Origin: an uncultured Muribaculaceae bacterium
GTDB taxonomy: Bacteria; Bacteroidota; Bacteroidia; Bacteroidales; Muribaculaceae
Assembly (NCBI GenBank): GCA_910578365.1
Contig: CAJTRC010000047.1
Span: 1-20,137, forward strand
Direction of reading: 5' to 3'
Length of the DNA stretch: 20,137 nucleotides
Within the stretch, counting starts at the first letter, position 1, and every line of letters begins with the position of its first letter. The notes beneath the pieces were generated by a model. The model had not been told where the DNA came from, did no database searches, and worked only from the letters and a program-made list of their open reading frames with translations. Positions 7,539-14,914 of the stretch are shown piece by piece. Made by a program: the position numbers and the translations under genes.

Positions 7539-8444
7539 ATGGAAACAGACAAACTGCCCAATGGCTACAAATCAGGCTTTGTAAACATAGTAGGAAACCC
7601 CAACGTAGGCAAATCAACCCTGATGAACGACCTTGTGGGCGAGCGCATAAGCATCATTACCAGCAAGGCCCAGACCACACGCCACCGCATCATGGGCATC
7701 GTAAACGCGCCGGACTATCAGATAGTTTTCTCTGACACCCCCGGAGTGCTAAAGCCCAATTACAAGATGCAGGAGGCTATGCTCAACTTCAGCGAGGGCG
7801 CCCTCACAGACGCCGACGTGCTGATATACGTCACCGATGTAGTGGAAGACCCCTCGAAAAACGAGGAATTCCTCAGCAAGGTCGCCAAAGAAAAAGTGCC
7901 CGTACTGCTGGTAATCAATAAAATCGACCTCCTCAAAGACAACAGCGAGCTCGAAACCATAGTGGCACGCTGGAAAGAAATGCTGCCAAAGGCCGAGGTG
8001 TTCCCGACTTCGGCGAAAGAGCATTTCAACGTCACCAACCTCATGAACCGTATTGTGGAGCTGTTGCCGCAGGGACATCCGTACTTCGGCACCGACGCCC
8101 TCACCGACAAGCCCGCCCGATTCTTCGTCACCGAAATAATCCGCGAGAAAATCCTGCTCAACTACGACAAGGAAGTTCCATACTCCACCGAGGTGATAGT
8201 AGAAAAATTCGACGAAAAAGACGGCGCCATACACATCATGGCCGTAATTTACGTGGAGCGCGACTCGCAGAAAGGCATCCTCATAGGCAAAGGAGGCAGC
8301 ATGCTCAAACGCGTAGGCACCGAGGCCCGCAAAGACATCGAAACCTTCTTCGGCAAACGTGTATTCCTCGAACTGTTCGTAAAGGTAGAGCCCAACTGGC
8401 GAAACCGCGAGAACAAACTCCGCCAGTTCGGTTACGTGGAATGA
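7539..8444 (+). CDS. era: GTPase Era
   Basis: A ribosome-assembly GTPase that binds the 3' end of 16S rRNA. The 301 residues carry G1 GNPNVGKST (19-27), the TTRHR switch I, G3 DTPG (66-69), G4 NKID (127-130) and G5 TSAK (~157). The C-terminal KH RNA-binding domain includes GILIGKGGSMLKRVG (~247) and ELFVKVEPNWR. Length and domain order are normal. It lies 124 nt after fabH beyond a strong terminator. I see no exact -7 box in the remaining upstream gap, so its promoter is unclear. der follows after 48 nt. Confidence 0.97.
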   Translation: METDKLPNGYKSGFVNIVGNPNVGKSTLMNDLVGERISIITSKAQTTRHRIMGIVNAPDYQIVFSDTPGVLKPNYKMQEAMLNFSEGALTDADVLIYVTDVVEDPSKNEEFLSKVAKEKVPVLLVINKIDLLKDNSELETIVARWKEMLPKAEVFPTSAKEHFNVTNLMNRIVELLPQGHPYFGTDALTDKPARFFVTEIIREKILLNYDKEVPYSTEVIVEKFDEKDGAIHIMAVIYVERDSQKGILIGKGGSMLKRVGTEARKDIETFFGKRVFLELFVKVEPNWRNRENKLRQFGYVE

Positions 8445-8455
8445 AAAAAATTTCG

Positions 8456-8463
8456 TAACTTTG
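8456..8463 (+). promoter_or_regulatory. -7 element upstream of der
   Basis: TAACTTTG is an exact TAnnTTTG match, 12 nt after the era stop and 30 nt before the der ATG. No TTTG is found at the expected -33 position, so this may be a weaker internal promoter. Confidence 0.5.
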
Positions 8464-8492
8464 CGCATTATTACACGTTCAACAAAAAGCTT

Positions 8493-9815
8493 ATGTCGCA
8501 ACTCGTAGCAATCGTCGGACGCCCAAACGTGGGCAAGTCCACCCTGTTCAACCGCCTCACCCAGACGCGGACCGCCATCGTCGACCCCACGGCCGGCACC
8601 ACGCGCGACCGCCAGTATGGAAAGGTAGACTGGAACGGCAAAGAATTCTCAATAGTCGACACCGGCGGTTGGGTAGTAAACTCCGATGACATTTTCGAAT
8701 CGGAAATCAACAAACAGGTTGAGCTGGCCATAGAACAGGCTGACGAAATACTGTTCGTGGTCGACTCGATGAACGGCACCACCGACCTCGACGACCATGT
8801 GGCCGAAATTCTGCGCAAATCGCGCAAACCGGTTATTCTGGTAGCCAACAAGGTAGACTCCAACGAATGGGTCTACAACGTGCCCGAGTTCTATGCTTTG
8901 GGCCTGGGCGACCCATACCCGGTATCGGCAATCAACGGCTACGGCACCGGCGACCTGCTGGACGAAGTGGTAAAGAAACTGCCCGAGAAGTCCGACGACG
9001 AAACCGAGCAACTCGACGACATACCCAAGTTCACCATCGTGGGCCGTCCCAACGCCGGCAAATCGTCGCTCATCAACGCTTTCATTGGCGAGGACAGACA
9101 CATTGTCACCGACATCGCCGGCACCACGCGCGACTCGATTTACACCCGCTACGACAAATTCGGTTTCGACTTCTACATAGTCGACACCGCCGGCATACGC
9201 AAGAAAAACAAAGTAAACGAGGATATCGAATACTACTCGGTAATACGCTCGATACGCGCCATCGAAGCCAGCGACGTGTGCATACTTATGATCGACGCCA
9301 CCCGTGGCATCGAGGCTCAGGACGTAGCCATATTCTCGCTGATACAGCGCAACAAAAAAGGCCTGGTGGTGGTGGTGAATAAATGGGATTTGGTCGAAGA
9401 CAAGTCGCAGGCGGCTATCAACACCATGCAGAATGCCATACGCTCGCGTTTTGCGCCATTCGATGACTTCCCTATAATATTCGCCAGCGCGCTTACCAAA
9501 CAGCGCATATACAAGGTGATAGAAACCGCCGTGCAGGTATATGAAAACCGCCGCCGCACGGTTCCGACCTCGCAGCTCAACAATGTAATGCGCGAGGTAA
9601 TCGAGGCTTATCCGCCGCCAAGCAACAAAGGCAAGTTTGTGAAAATCAAATACGTCACCATGCTTAAAGGCGCGCCGGTGCCTACCTTTATTTTCTTCTG
9701 CAACCTGCCGCAGTGGGTAAAGGAGCCATACCGCCGTTACCTCGAGAACAAAATACGCGAGAACTGGGATTTCTGCGGCTCGCCTGTACAGATATTCATG
9801 CGCGACAAAAACTGA
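8493..9815 (+). CDS. der: GTPase Der (EngA), double G-domain
   Basis: A 50S-assembly GTPase with two tandem G domains. The first has GRPNVGKST (9-17), DTGG (56-59) and NKVD (119-122). The second has GRPNAGKSS (184-192), DTAG (231-234) and NKWD (296-299). A C-terminal KH-like domain ends with the family's PVQIFMRDKN-type tail. The 440 residues are the standard length. The stop codon overlaps the rsmA start by one base (TGATG), indicating translational coupling. Confidence 0.97.
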   Translation: MSQLVAIVGRPNVGKSTLFNRLTQTRTAIVDPTAGTTRDRQYGKVDWNGKEFSIVDTGGWVVNSDDIFESEINKQVELAIEQADEILFVVDSMNGTTDLDDHVAEILRKSRKPVILVANKVDSNEWVYNVPEFYALGLGDPYPVSAINGYGTGDLLDEVVKKLPEKSDDETEQLDDIPKFTIVGRPNAGKSSLINAFIGEDRHIVTDIAGTTRDSIYTRYDKFGFDFYIVDTAGIRKKNKVNEDIEYYSVIRSIRAIEASDVCILMIDATRGIEAQDVAIFSLIQRNKKGLVVVVNKWDLVEDKSQAAINTMQNAIRSRFAPFDDFPIIFASALTKQRIYKVIETAVQVYENRRRTVPTSQLNNVMREVIEAYPPPSNKGKFVKIKYVTMLKGAPVPTFIFFCNLPQWVKEPYRRYLENKIRENWDFCGSPVQIFMRDKN

Positions 9816-10597
9816 TGCCTGCTGTAAAACCTAAAAAAGCCCTGGGCCAACACTTCCTGACCGACCTTTCGGTGGCACGCCGTATCGCCGATACGCTGGC
9901 TGACACCGGTTTGCCCATACTCGAAATAGGCCCGGGCATGGGAGTGCTGACACAGTTCCTGCTTGAAGCTCACCCCGACAATGTGACCGTTGTGGAAATC
10001 GACGACGAAAGCGTGGCATACCTCAAAGCCAACTTTCCGGCACTCGCCCAAGGGCACATTGTGGAAGGCGACTTCCTCAAGCTCGACCTCTCGCAACTAT
10101 TTAGCGGCGCTCCCTTCTGTGTTATAGGCAATTACCCCTACAATATCTCAAGCCAGATATTCTTCAGGATTCTCGACTATAAAGACAGCATACCCCTATG
10201 CTCGGGCATGCTTCAGCGCGAAGTTGCCGAACGGCTGGCCGCCCCGCCCGGAACCAAAACCCGCGGCATCCTCAGCGTATTACTTCAAGCGTGGTACCAT
10301 GTCGAATACCTGTTCACTGTAAGCGAGCATGTGTTCAACCCGCCGCCGAAAGTCAAATCGGGAGTAATACGCATGAAGCGCAACTCCGTTACCGACCTCG
10401 GCTGCGACCCTGCACTGTTCAAGACCGTGGTAAAGACCACATTCGGTCAGCGGCGCAAGACAATACGCAACTCGCTCAAAGGCCTCATGCCGCCTGGCAA
10501 ACAACTGCCCACCGACTCGCCTCTGCCCGCCATGCGACCCGAACAGCTGTCGGTACAGCAGTTCATAGAGCTGACAAATATGGTGGCCGCTCTCTGA
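9815..10597 (+). CDS. rsmA: 16S rRNA dimethyladenosine transferase
   Basis: Dimethylates two adjacent adenosines near the 3' end of 16S rRNA (A1518/A1519 in E. coli) using SAM. The 260 residues show GQHFLTD (11-17), the SAM-binding EIGPGMGVLT (37-46), the acidic ribose-binding VVEID, and the catalytic motif IV NYPY (106-109). The C-terminal FGQRRKTIRNSL is typical of KsgA. The frame is open further upstream inside der, but ATG at 9815 gives the correct N-terminus and overlaps the der stop by one base. Together with era and der it makes a ribosome-assembly cluster, and Era acts near the same rRNA end. Confidence 0.96.
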   Translation: MPAVKPKKALGQHFLTDLSVARRIADTLADTGLPILEIGPGMGVLTQFLLEAHPDNVTVVEIDDESVAYLKANFPALAQGHIVEGDFLKLDLSQLFSGAPFCVIGNYPYNISSQIFFRILDYKDSIPLCSGMLQREVAERLAAPPGTKTRGILSVLLQAWYHVEYLFTVSEHVFNPPPKVKSGVIRMKRNSVTDLGCDPALFKTVVKTTFGQRRKTIRNSLKGLMPPGKQLPTDSPLPAMRPEQLSVQQFIELTNMVAAL

Positions 10598-10631
10598 CAA
10601 GCCACCGCTCACCAACCAATCACTACAAGCA

Positions 10632-11993
10632 ATGAAAGAGATCACGCCCGAATACATCGACCGTATAAAAGAGATTATCGAGCGCAACGACTCACAAGCC
10701 GCTGCCGCAGAACTCGCCGACATGCACCCTGCCGACATTGCCGAGCTTTATCAGGGCCTTGATCTCCAGGAAGCCGAATTCCTGTTCAACCTACTCGACG
10801 AAGACACAGCTGCCGATGTGCTGATGGAACTCGACGAGGACGACCGCCTGAAGCTCCTCAGCGCCATGCCAGCCGAGGAAATCGCCAAACAGATTGACCA
10901 CCTCGACACCGACGACGCCGTCGACCTCATACAGCAGTTCGACGAAGAAGACCGCGACGAGATTCTCTCGCACATCGACGACGTGGAGCAGGCAGGCGAC
11001 ATCATCGACCTGCTTAAGTACGACGAGGATACCGCCGGCGGCCTTATGGGCACCGAAATGATTGTGGTGAACGAAAACTGGTCCATGCCGCAGTGTATCA
11101 AGGAGATGCGCCAGCAAGCCGAGGAAATGGACGAGATTTACTACGTGTATGTGGTCGATAACGACTACAAGCTCAAAGGCGTGTTCCCGCTGAAAAAGAT
11201 GATTACACACCCCTCGGTGTCGAAAATCAAACACGTCATGGAAGAGGACCCCGCAAGCGTAAAGGTTGACACCCCTATCGACGAAGTGGCACTCGACTTC
11301 GAAAAATACGACCTTGTGGCCATGCCCGTGGTCGACTCCATAGGACGTCTGCTCGGACGCATCACCGTCGACGACGTCATGGATCAGGTGCGCGAAGCTT
11401 CGGAACGCGACTATCAGCTGGCAAGCGGTCTGTCGAGCGACGTCGATGCAGACGACTCAATTCTGGCTCAGACCAAAGCGCGCATACCCTGGCTACTCAT
11501 CGGAATTGCATCGGGCATACTCGCCTCGATAATTCTGTCCACCTTCGAAGACCAGATTCAGGCAGTGACCGCACTGGCACTGTTCATCCCCATCATAGGC
11601 GGCACAGGCGGCAACGTGGGCGTACAGGCATCGGCCATAGTGGTGCAAGGCCTGGCAAACGGTTCGCTGAATGTACGCGAATTTACCCATCAGCTTGGCA
11701 AAGAAGCTCTTGTAGGACTGCTGAACGCATCGGTAATATCGGGAGTGATATTGATATACAACCTGCTGATGCTGCCCGGAGAACTGGCAGTGACACTGTC
11801 TGTGACCTGCTCGCTGTTCGTGGTAGTGATGTTCGCCACAATACTCGGCACAGTGGTGCCGCTGACCCTTGAAAAACTGAAAATCAATCCGGCATTGGCC
11901 ACCGGTCCTTTCATACAGATAAGCAACGACATCGTGGGCCTGATTATATACGTGCAGATTGCCACATGGTTCCTGCGCGTGTTCAGCGCTTGA
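10632..11993 (+). CDS. mgtE: Magnesium transporter MgtE
   Basis: A Mg2+ channel/transporter of the inner membrane, 453 residues. The N-terminal superhelical, very acidic MgtE_N domain covers roughly 1-135, with repeated LDEDD and FDEED turns that fit Mg2+ sensing. A CBS pair follows (~140-260), then five hydrophobic helices from ~285. The pore signature IPIIGGTGGNVGVQASA starts at ~316. It begins 34 nt after rsmA with no terminator, so it is probably the last gene of the der-rsmA-mgtE unit. No Mg2+-sensing leader can fit in that gap. Its last 11 bases overlap the end of the opposite-strand gene. Confidence 0.95.
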   Translation: MKEITPEYIDRIKEIIERNDSQAAAAELADMHPADIAELYQGLDLQEAEFLFNLLDEDTAADVLMELDEDDRLKLLSAMPAEEIAKQIDHLDTDDAVDLIQQFDEEDRDEILSHIDDVEQAGDIIDLLKYDEDTAGGLMGTEMIVVNENWSMPQCIKEMRQQAEEMDEIYYVYVVDNDYKLKGVFPLKKMITHPSVSKIKHVMEEDPASVKVDTPIDEVALDFEKYDLVAMPVVDSIGRLLGRITVDDVMDQVREASERDYQLASGLSSDVDADDSILAQTKARIPWLLIGIASGILASIILSTFEDQIQAVTALALFIPIIGGTGGNVGVQASAIVVQGLANGSLNVREFTHQLGKEALVGLLNASVISGVILIYNLLMLPGELAVTLSVTCSLFVVVMFATILGTVVPLTLEKLKINPALATGPFIQISNDIVGLIIYVQIATWFLRVFSA

Positions 11994-12456
11994 GCCTGCG
12001 GCGCATCTTTATGCCGGGCTTTACATGCAGCCTGAACGAGCAGAATTCGCCGGTATCGCTGTTGGCATAACGCACATGGTACCACTCGGGGGCCATGAAG
12101 TCAAGCACAAAGCGGGCTTTGTCAATCCGGGCATCGTTCGAAAATCCACGCATACGGCGCTCCTCGACATTCATGTCGAAACCGCACACCGTGGCGGCCA
12201 CACTCACCGCTCCGCTTGCCGTGATACCCTCGATACCGCTGCGTGTAAGCACCACGGCGCCGTCGTCGCGCACCTCCACCAGAAGTTCGGGCTCCTCGCC
12301 GTCGCCTCCATCACCGGCCGACAACTCGCCTGCCACAGTATGGACCACAGCCTCGCCACGCGACTTGGGCATACACATATAAGCCACTATCGCAGCTGCC
12401 GAAAGGGCTGCGATTACAAAAAACTCCACGGTCTGGAAAAAGCCTGCAAGAATCAT
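11983..12456 (-). CDS. Small membrane-anchored protein of unknown function
   Basis: A 157-residue minus-strand protein. An N-terminal hydrophobic helix (about residues 10-28, FFVIAALSAAAIVAYMC) is followed by a PKSRG stop-transfer-like segment and a soluble, mostly beta-looking domain of about 120 residues ending in a basic GIKMRRRLKR tail. I do not recognise a characterised family. Support for a real gene: it fills the gap between mgtE and comF almost exactly, has a clean start at 12456, and is preceded by an exact TAnnTTTG box on its own strand. It converges on mgtE with an 11-bp overlap of the 3' ends. No function is assigned. Confidence 0.75.
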   Translation of the reverse strand: MILAGFFQTVEFFVIAALSAAAIVAYMCMPKSRGEAVVHTVAGELSAGDGGDGEEPELLVEVRDDGAVVLTRSGIEGITASGAVSVAATVCGFDMNVEERRMRGFSNDARIDKARFVLDFMAPEWYHVRYANSDTGEFCSFRLHVKPGIKMRRRLKR

Positions 12457-12463
12457 AATATTA

Positions 12464-12471
12464 CAAATATA
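12464..12471 (-). promoter_or_regulatory. -7 element of the 11983-12456 gene
   Basis: On the minus strand this reads TATATTTG, an exact TAnnTTTG match, only 7 nt before the ATG. The transcript would therefore start at or very near the start codon, so it is either leaderless or the true start lies slightly downstream. No well-spaced -33 TTTG was found. Confidence 0.4.
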
Positions 12472-12480
12472 CTACTTTTA

Positions 12481-13200
12481 ATGCAAACAGCGTGCCGCAT
12501 AGTACGTAAAATATTCAATTCCCTCACCGACGCCGTGTGGCCCCGCTGCTGCGCCGTGTGCGGCAGTACACTGGTTGAGGGCGAAGATGGCATGTGTATC
12601 AGCTGCATGACACGCCTGCCGCGCACCGGGCTGCATCGCAACGATTTCAATATCATCCACCAACGCCTGGGCAACCACGTGCCACTGCACAAAGCCATGG
12701 CATGGTTCTGGTACTATCGCGGCAGTGCCGAAACCGCCGTGATAATCGACGCCAAATACCACGATCGCCCCAAACTGATACGCAGCGCCGCCGCCTTCTA
12801 CGCAACCGAGCTGCAGGCCGACGGCTGCGACCCCGCATCGTTTGCCGACGTAGTTGTACCCACACCCATACACTGGCGCAAACGCGCCGTCCGGGGCTAC
12901 AACCAGACCGAGTGGCTCGCCGAAGGCATAAGCCGGGCCAGCGGACTGCCTGTGGCCAACTGCCTCAGAGCCACACGCACTCACCGCAGCCAGACACGCC
13001 TCAACGCCACCGAACGCTCACAGAACCTGCAAGACAGCATCGAGCTGGCGCAGCCCCGCGCCATCGAAGGGCGCCGTGTGCTTCTGGTCGACGACATCAT
13101 CACCACCGGAGCCACCATGCGCGCAGCACTCAAAGCACTCGCCACAGGGCGCCCGGCGGCGGTAAGCATTCTTGCCCTCGGGGCGGCAAAAATGCAATAG
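12481..13200 (+). CDS. comF: ComF family phosphoribosyltransferase-like protein
   Basis: A 239-residue ComF/GntX-type protein. The N-terminal zinc-ribbon Cys pairs are Cys24/Cys27 (CAVC) and Cys39/Cys42 (CISC). The C-terminal phosphoribosyltransferase domain has VVVPTPIHWRKRAVRGYNQ and the PRPP loop LLVDDIITTGATM (Asp204 and Asp205). In naturally competent bacteria ComF supports uptake of transforming DNA; in non-competent bacteria the role is unclear. The frame stays open upstream, but ATG at 12481 gives the normal family N-terminus. It is divergent from the small membrane-protein gene with 24 nt between starts. No convincing plus-strand promoter is visible in that gap. Confidence 0.9.
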   Translation: MQTACRIVRKIFNSLTDAVWPRCCAVCGSTLVEGEDGMCISCMTRLPRTGLHRNDFNIIHQRLGNHVPLHKAMAWFWYYRGSAETAVIIDAKYHDRPKLIRSAAAFYATELQADGCDPASFADVVVPTPIHWRKRAVRGYNQTEWLAEGISRASGLPVANCLRATRTHRSQTRLNATERSQNLQDSIELAQPRAIEGRRVLLVDDIITTGATMRAALKALATGRPAAVSILALGAAKMQ

Positions 13201-13243
13201 AACTGACACAGGCTGACACAGGCGCAAGTGCCACGATCAAATA

Positions 13244-13275
13244 TTTGCAATTTCAAAAAATAATTTGTAACTTTG
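13244..13275 (+). promoter_or_regulatory. Promoter of the metK leader
   Basis: TTTG (13244-13247), a 20-bp spacer, then TAACTTTG (13268-13275): an excellent Bacteroidetes promoter. The transcript should begin near 13280, just before a small GGCGGA/TCCGCC hairpin (13287-13301), leaving a leader of about 180 nt before metK. Confidence 0.8.
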
Positions 13276-13301
13276 CAGCCGAAAAAGGCGGAAACTCCGC
13301 C

Positions 13302-13360
13302 AGTGGACAGATTTGGCTGCTTGCAACCACTTGAAAAAATGCTAAAATCGCTGCGTAGCC
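13302..13360 (+). ncRNA. SAM-II-type riboswitch aptamer in the metK leader
   Basis: The element follows the SAM-II (SAM_alpha) layout. P1 is AGTGG (13302-13306) with CCACT (13327-13331). The loop has the conserved GATTTG (13310-13315) and CTTGCA (13320-13325). An A-rich joiner TTGAAAAAAT follows (13331-13340), then the conserved GCTAAAA (13341-13347). A pseudoknot helix P2 can form between GGCTGC (13315-13320) and GTAGCC (13355-13360), six pairs including one G-T wobble. Position upstream of the gene for SAM synthesis fits SAM feedback. Departures from the family as I remember it: three extra loop bases after P1 (ACA), and P2's second strand placed about seven bases later than usual after GCTAAA. 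The consensus is from memory; an Rfam RF00521 covariance search would settle it. Confidence 0.78.
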
Positions 13361-13402
13361 CCTCTGAGGGCGTGCGCCTATTATTGCGGTTTTTAGGGTA
13401 AT

Positions 13403-13442
13403 TCATGGCTGCGACAGCTTTGTCGCCACCATGATTTTTTTT
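13403..13442 (+). terminator. Intrinsic terminator (attenuator) just upstream of metK
   Basis: Outer stem TCATGG (13403-13408) with CCATGA (13429-13434), inner stem GCGACA (13411-13416) with TGTCGC (13421-13426), loop GCTT, followed by eight T residues (13435-13442). It ends 18 nt before the metK ATG, and no promoter lies between. It therefore sits inside the metK leader and must be bypassed for metK expression, the expected form of a riboswitch expression platform. Confidence 0.85.
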
Positions 13443-13460
13443 GTTTATACCGTATTAAAT

Positions 13461-14750
13461 ATGAAATATCTCTTCACATCGGAATCCGTTTCCGAAGGCC
13501 ACCCCGACAAAGTGGCCGACCAGCTCTCCGACGCCATCCTTGATGAATTCCTCGCCCGCGACCCCCAGTCGAAAGTCGCCTGCGAAACCCTTGTAACCAC
13601 CGGCCAGGTAGTACTCGCCGGCGAAGTAAAATCGGAAGCTTACGTCGACCTCCAGGAAGTAACTCGCCGAGTAATCAACGAAATAGGATACGACAACAGC
13701 GACCTGCGCTTCGACGGCAACTCGTGCGGCATATTATCGGCCATACACGAGCAGAGCGCCGACATCAACCGCGGCGTGGAACGCCAGGAAAACCACCTGC
13801 AGGGAGCCGGCGACCAGGGCATGATGTTCGGCTATGCCACCGACGAAACCCCGCTGTACATACCTCTGAGCCTGGCACTAAGCCACGCACTGGTAAAAGA
13901 ACTGGCGGCTATACGCCGCGAAGGCGTAGACATGACCTACCTGCGCCCCGACTCGAAAAGCCAGGTAACTGTTGAATACGACCATGAAGGCGGACAGCCC
14001 GTGCGCATCGACACAATAGTGGTAAGCACACAGCACGACGACTTCATCTCGCCGGCCAACAGCGGTCTGAGCCAGGAAGAAGCCGACCTCAAAATGGTTG
14101 AAATCATAGACCGCGACGTACGCACAATACTCATTCCGCGTGTGCGCCAACAGCTGCCCGAACACCTGCGCCACCTGCTTGACGGCGAATTCACACTCCA
14201 CGTAAACCCCACCGGCAAATTCGTGATAGGCGGCCCCCACGGCGACACCGGTCTGACAGGCCGCAAGATTATCGTCGACACCTACGGCGGACACGGCGCA
14301 CACGGCGGCGGCGCCTTCTCCGGCAAAGACCCCAGCAAAGTCGACCGCTCGGCAGCATACGCCGCACGTCACATAGCCAAGAACATCGTTGCCGCAGGCA
14401 TAGCTCGCCGCGCACTTGTGCAGGTAGCCTACGCCATAGGCGTGGCACAGCCGGTAAGCCTGAACATCAACACATTCGGCACTGCCAAGGTCGACAAATC
14501 CGACGTTGAGATTTCCGAAATCGTGCAGCGCATGTTCGACCTCACCCCCTACGGCATAGAATCCCGCCTGAAACTGCGCAATCCCATCTACCGCGAAACC
14601 GCCAGCTATGGACATGTGGGACGCACCAACCGCACCGTCGTAAAGACCTTCGACGCCCACACCTCACATCCGTTCACTCGCGAAGTAGAACTGTTCACCT
14701 GGGAGAAACTCGACCGTGTCGACGACCTGCGACAAGAATTCGGCCTTTAA
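13461..14750 (+). CDS. metK: S-adenosylmethionine synthetase
   Basis: Makes SAM from methionine and ATP in the cytoplasm. The 429 residues show SEGHPDKVADQ (His14, Asp16), the central GAGDQGMMFGYATDE (~115) and the P-loop-like GGGAFSGKDPSKVDRS (282-297), all family hallmarks. Bacteroidetes enzymes are somewhat longer than the ~384-residue E. coli MetK, as here. I chose ATG at 13461. An in-frame ATG at 13431 lies inside the terminator stem and would add ten residues encoded by the T-run. Expression is probably controlled by the SAM-II-like leader. A hairpin follows the gene. Confidence 0.97.
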   Translation: MKYLFTSESVSEGHPDKVADQLSDAILDEFLARDPQSKVACETLVTTGQVVLAGEVKSEAYVDLQEVTRRVINEIGYDNSDLRFDGNSCGILSAIHEQSADINRGVERQENHLQGAGDQGMMFGYATDETPLYIPLSLALSHALVKELAAIRREGVDMTYLRPDSKSQVTVEYDHEGGQPVRIDTIVVSTQHDDFISPANSGLSQEEADLKMVEIIDRDVRTILIPRVRQQLPEHLRHLLDGEFTLHVNPTGKFVIGGPHGDTGLTGRKIIVDTYGGHGAHGGGAFSGKDPSKVDRSAAYAARHIAKNIVAAGIARRALVQVAYAIGVAQPVSLNINTFGTAKVDKSDVEISEIVQRMFDLTPYGIESRLKLRNPIYRETASYGHVGRTNRTVVKTFDAHTSHPFTREVELFTWEKLDRVDDLRQEFGL

Positions 14751-14756
14751 AAAAAT

Positions 14757-14786
14757 GCAAATTCGCACTTTTCAGTGCGAATTTGC
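14757..14786. terminator. Hairpin downstream of metK
   Basis: GCAAATTCGCACT (14757-14769) and AGTGCGAATTTGC (14774-14786) form a perfect 13-bp stem with loop TTTC, 6 nt after the metK stop. On the + strand no long T-run follows (CGTTTAAAG). An A-run precedes it, so the canonical U-tract would exist only for minus-strand transcription. Confidence 0.65.
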
Positions 14787-14816
14787 CGTTTAAAGCCCAA
14801 AAAATTACTATATCAT

Positions 14817-14847
14817 TTTGACGTGCGCCAAAAAAAATGTATCTTTG
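14817..14847 (+). promoter_or_regulatory. Promoter of the PpiD-like gene
   Basis: TTTG (14817-14820), a 19-bp spacer, then TATCTTTG (14840-14847): a consensus Bacteroidetes promoter, giving a leader of about 60 nt before the ATG at 14915. Confidence 0.75.
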
Positions 14848-14914
14848 TGCGCTAAATTCGGCATTTCCATGCCGCAACACGTCGAAATAATAAAACAATC
14901 ACTCATAAAATTCA

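Noticed and set aside
10598..10631. Mg2+-sensing (M-box/ykoK) riboswitch before mgtE
   Set aside because: Only 34 nt separate rsmA and mgtE, far too short for such an element.
13280..13442. A free-standing small RNA (6S- or SRP-like) instead of a leader
   Set aside because: It has promoter and terminator like an sRNA gene, but none of the SRP or 6S hallmarks. The SAM-II-type motifs and the metK start 18 nt later favour a leader.
13276..13460. SAM-I (S-box) riboswitch in the metK leader
   Set aside because: No four-way-junction S-box core (GAG, GGC-AACC pattern) is present; the compact motif set matches SAM-II instead.
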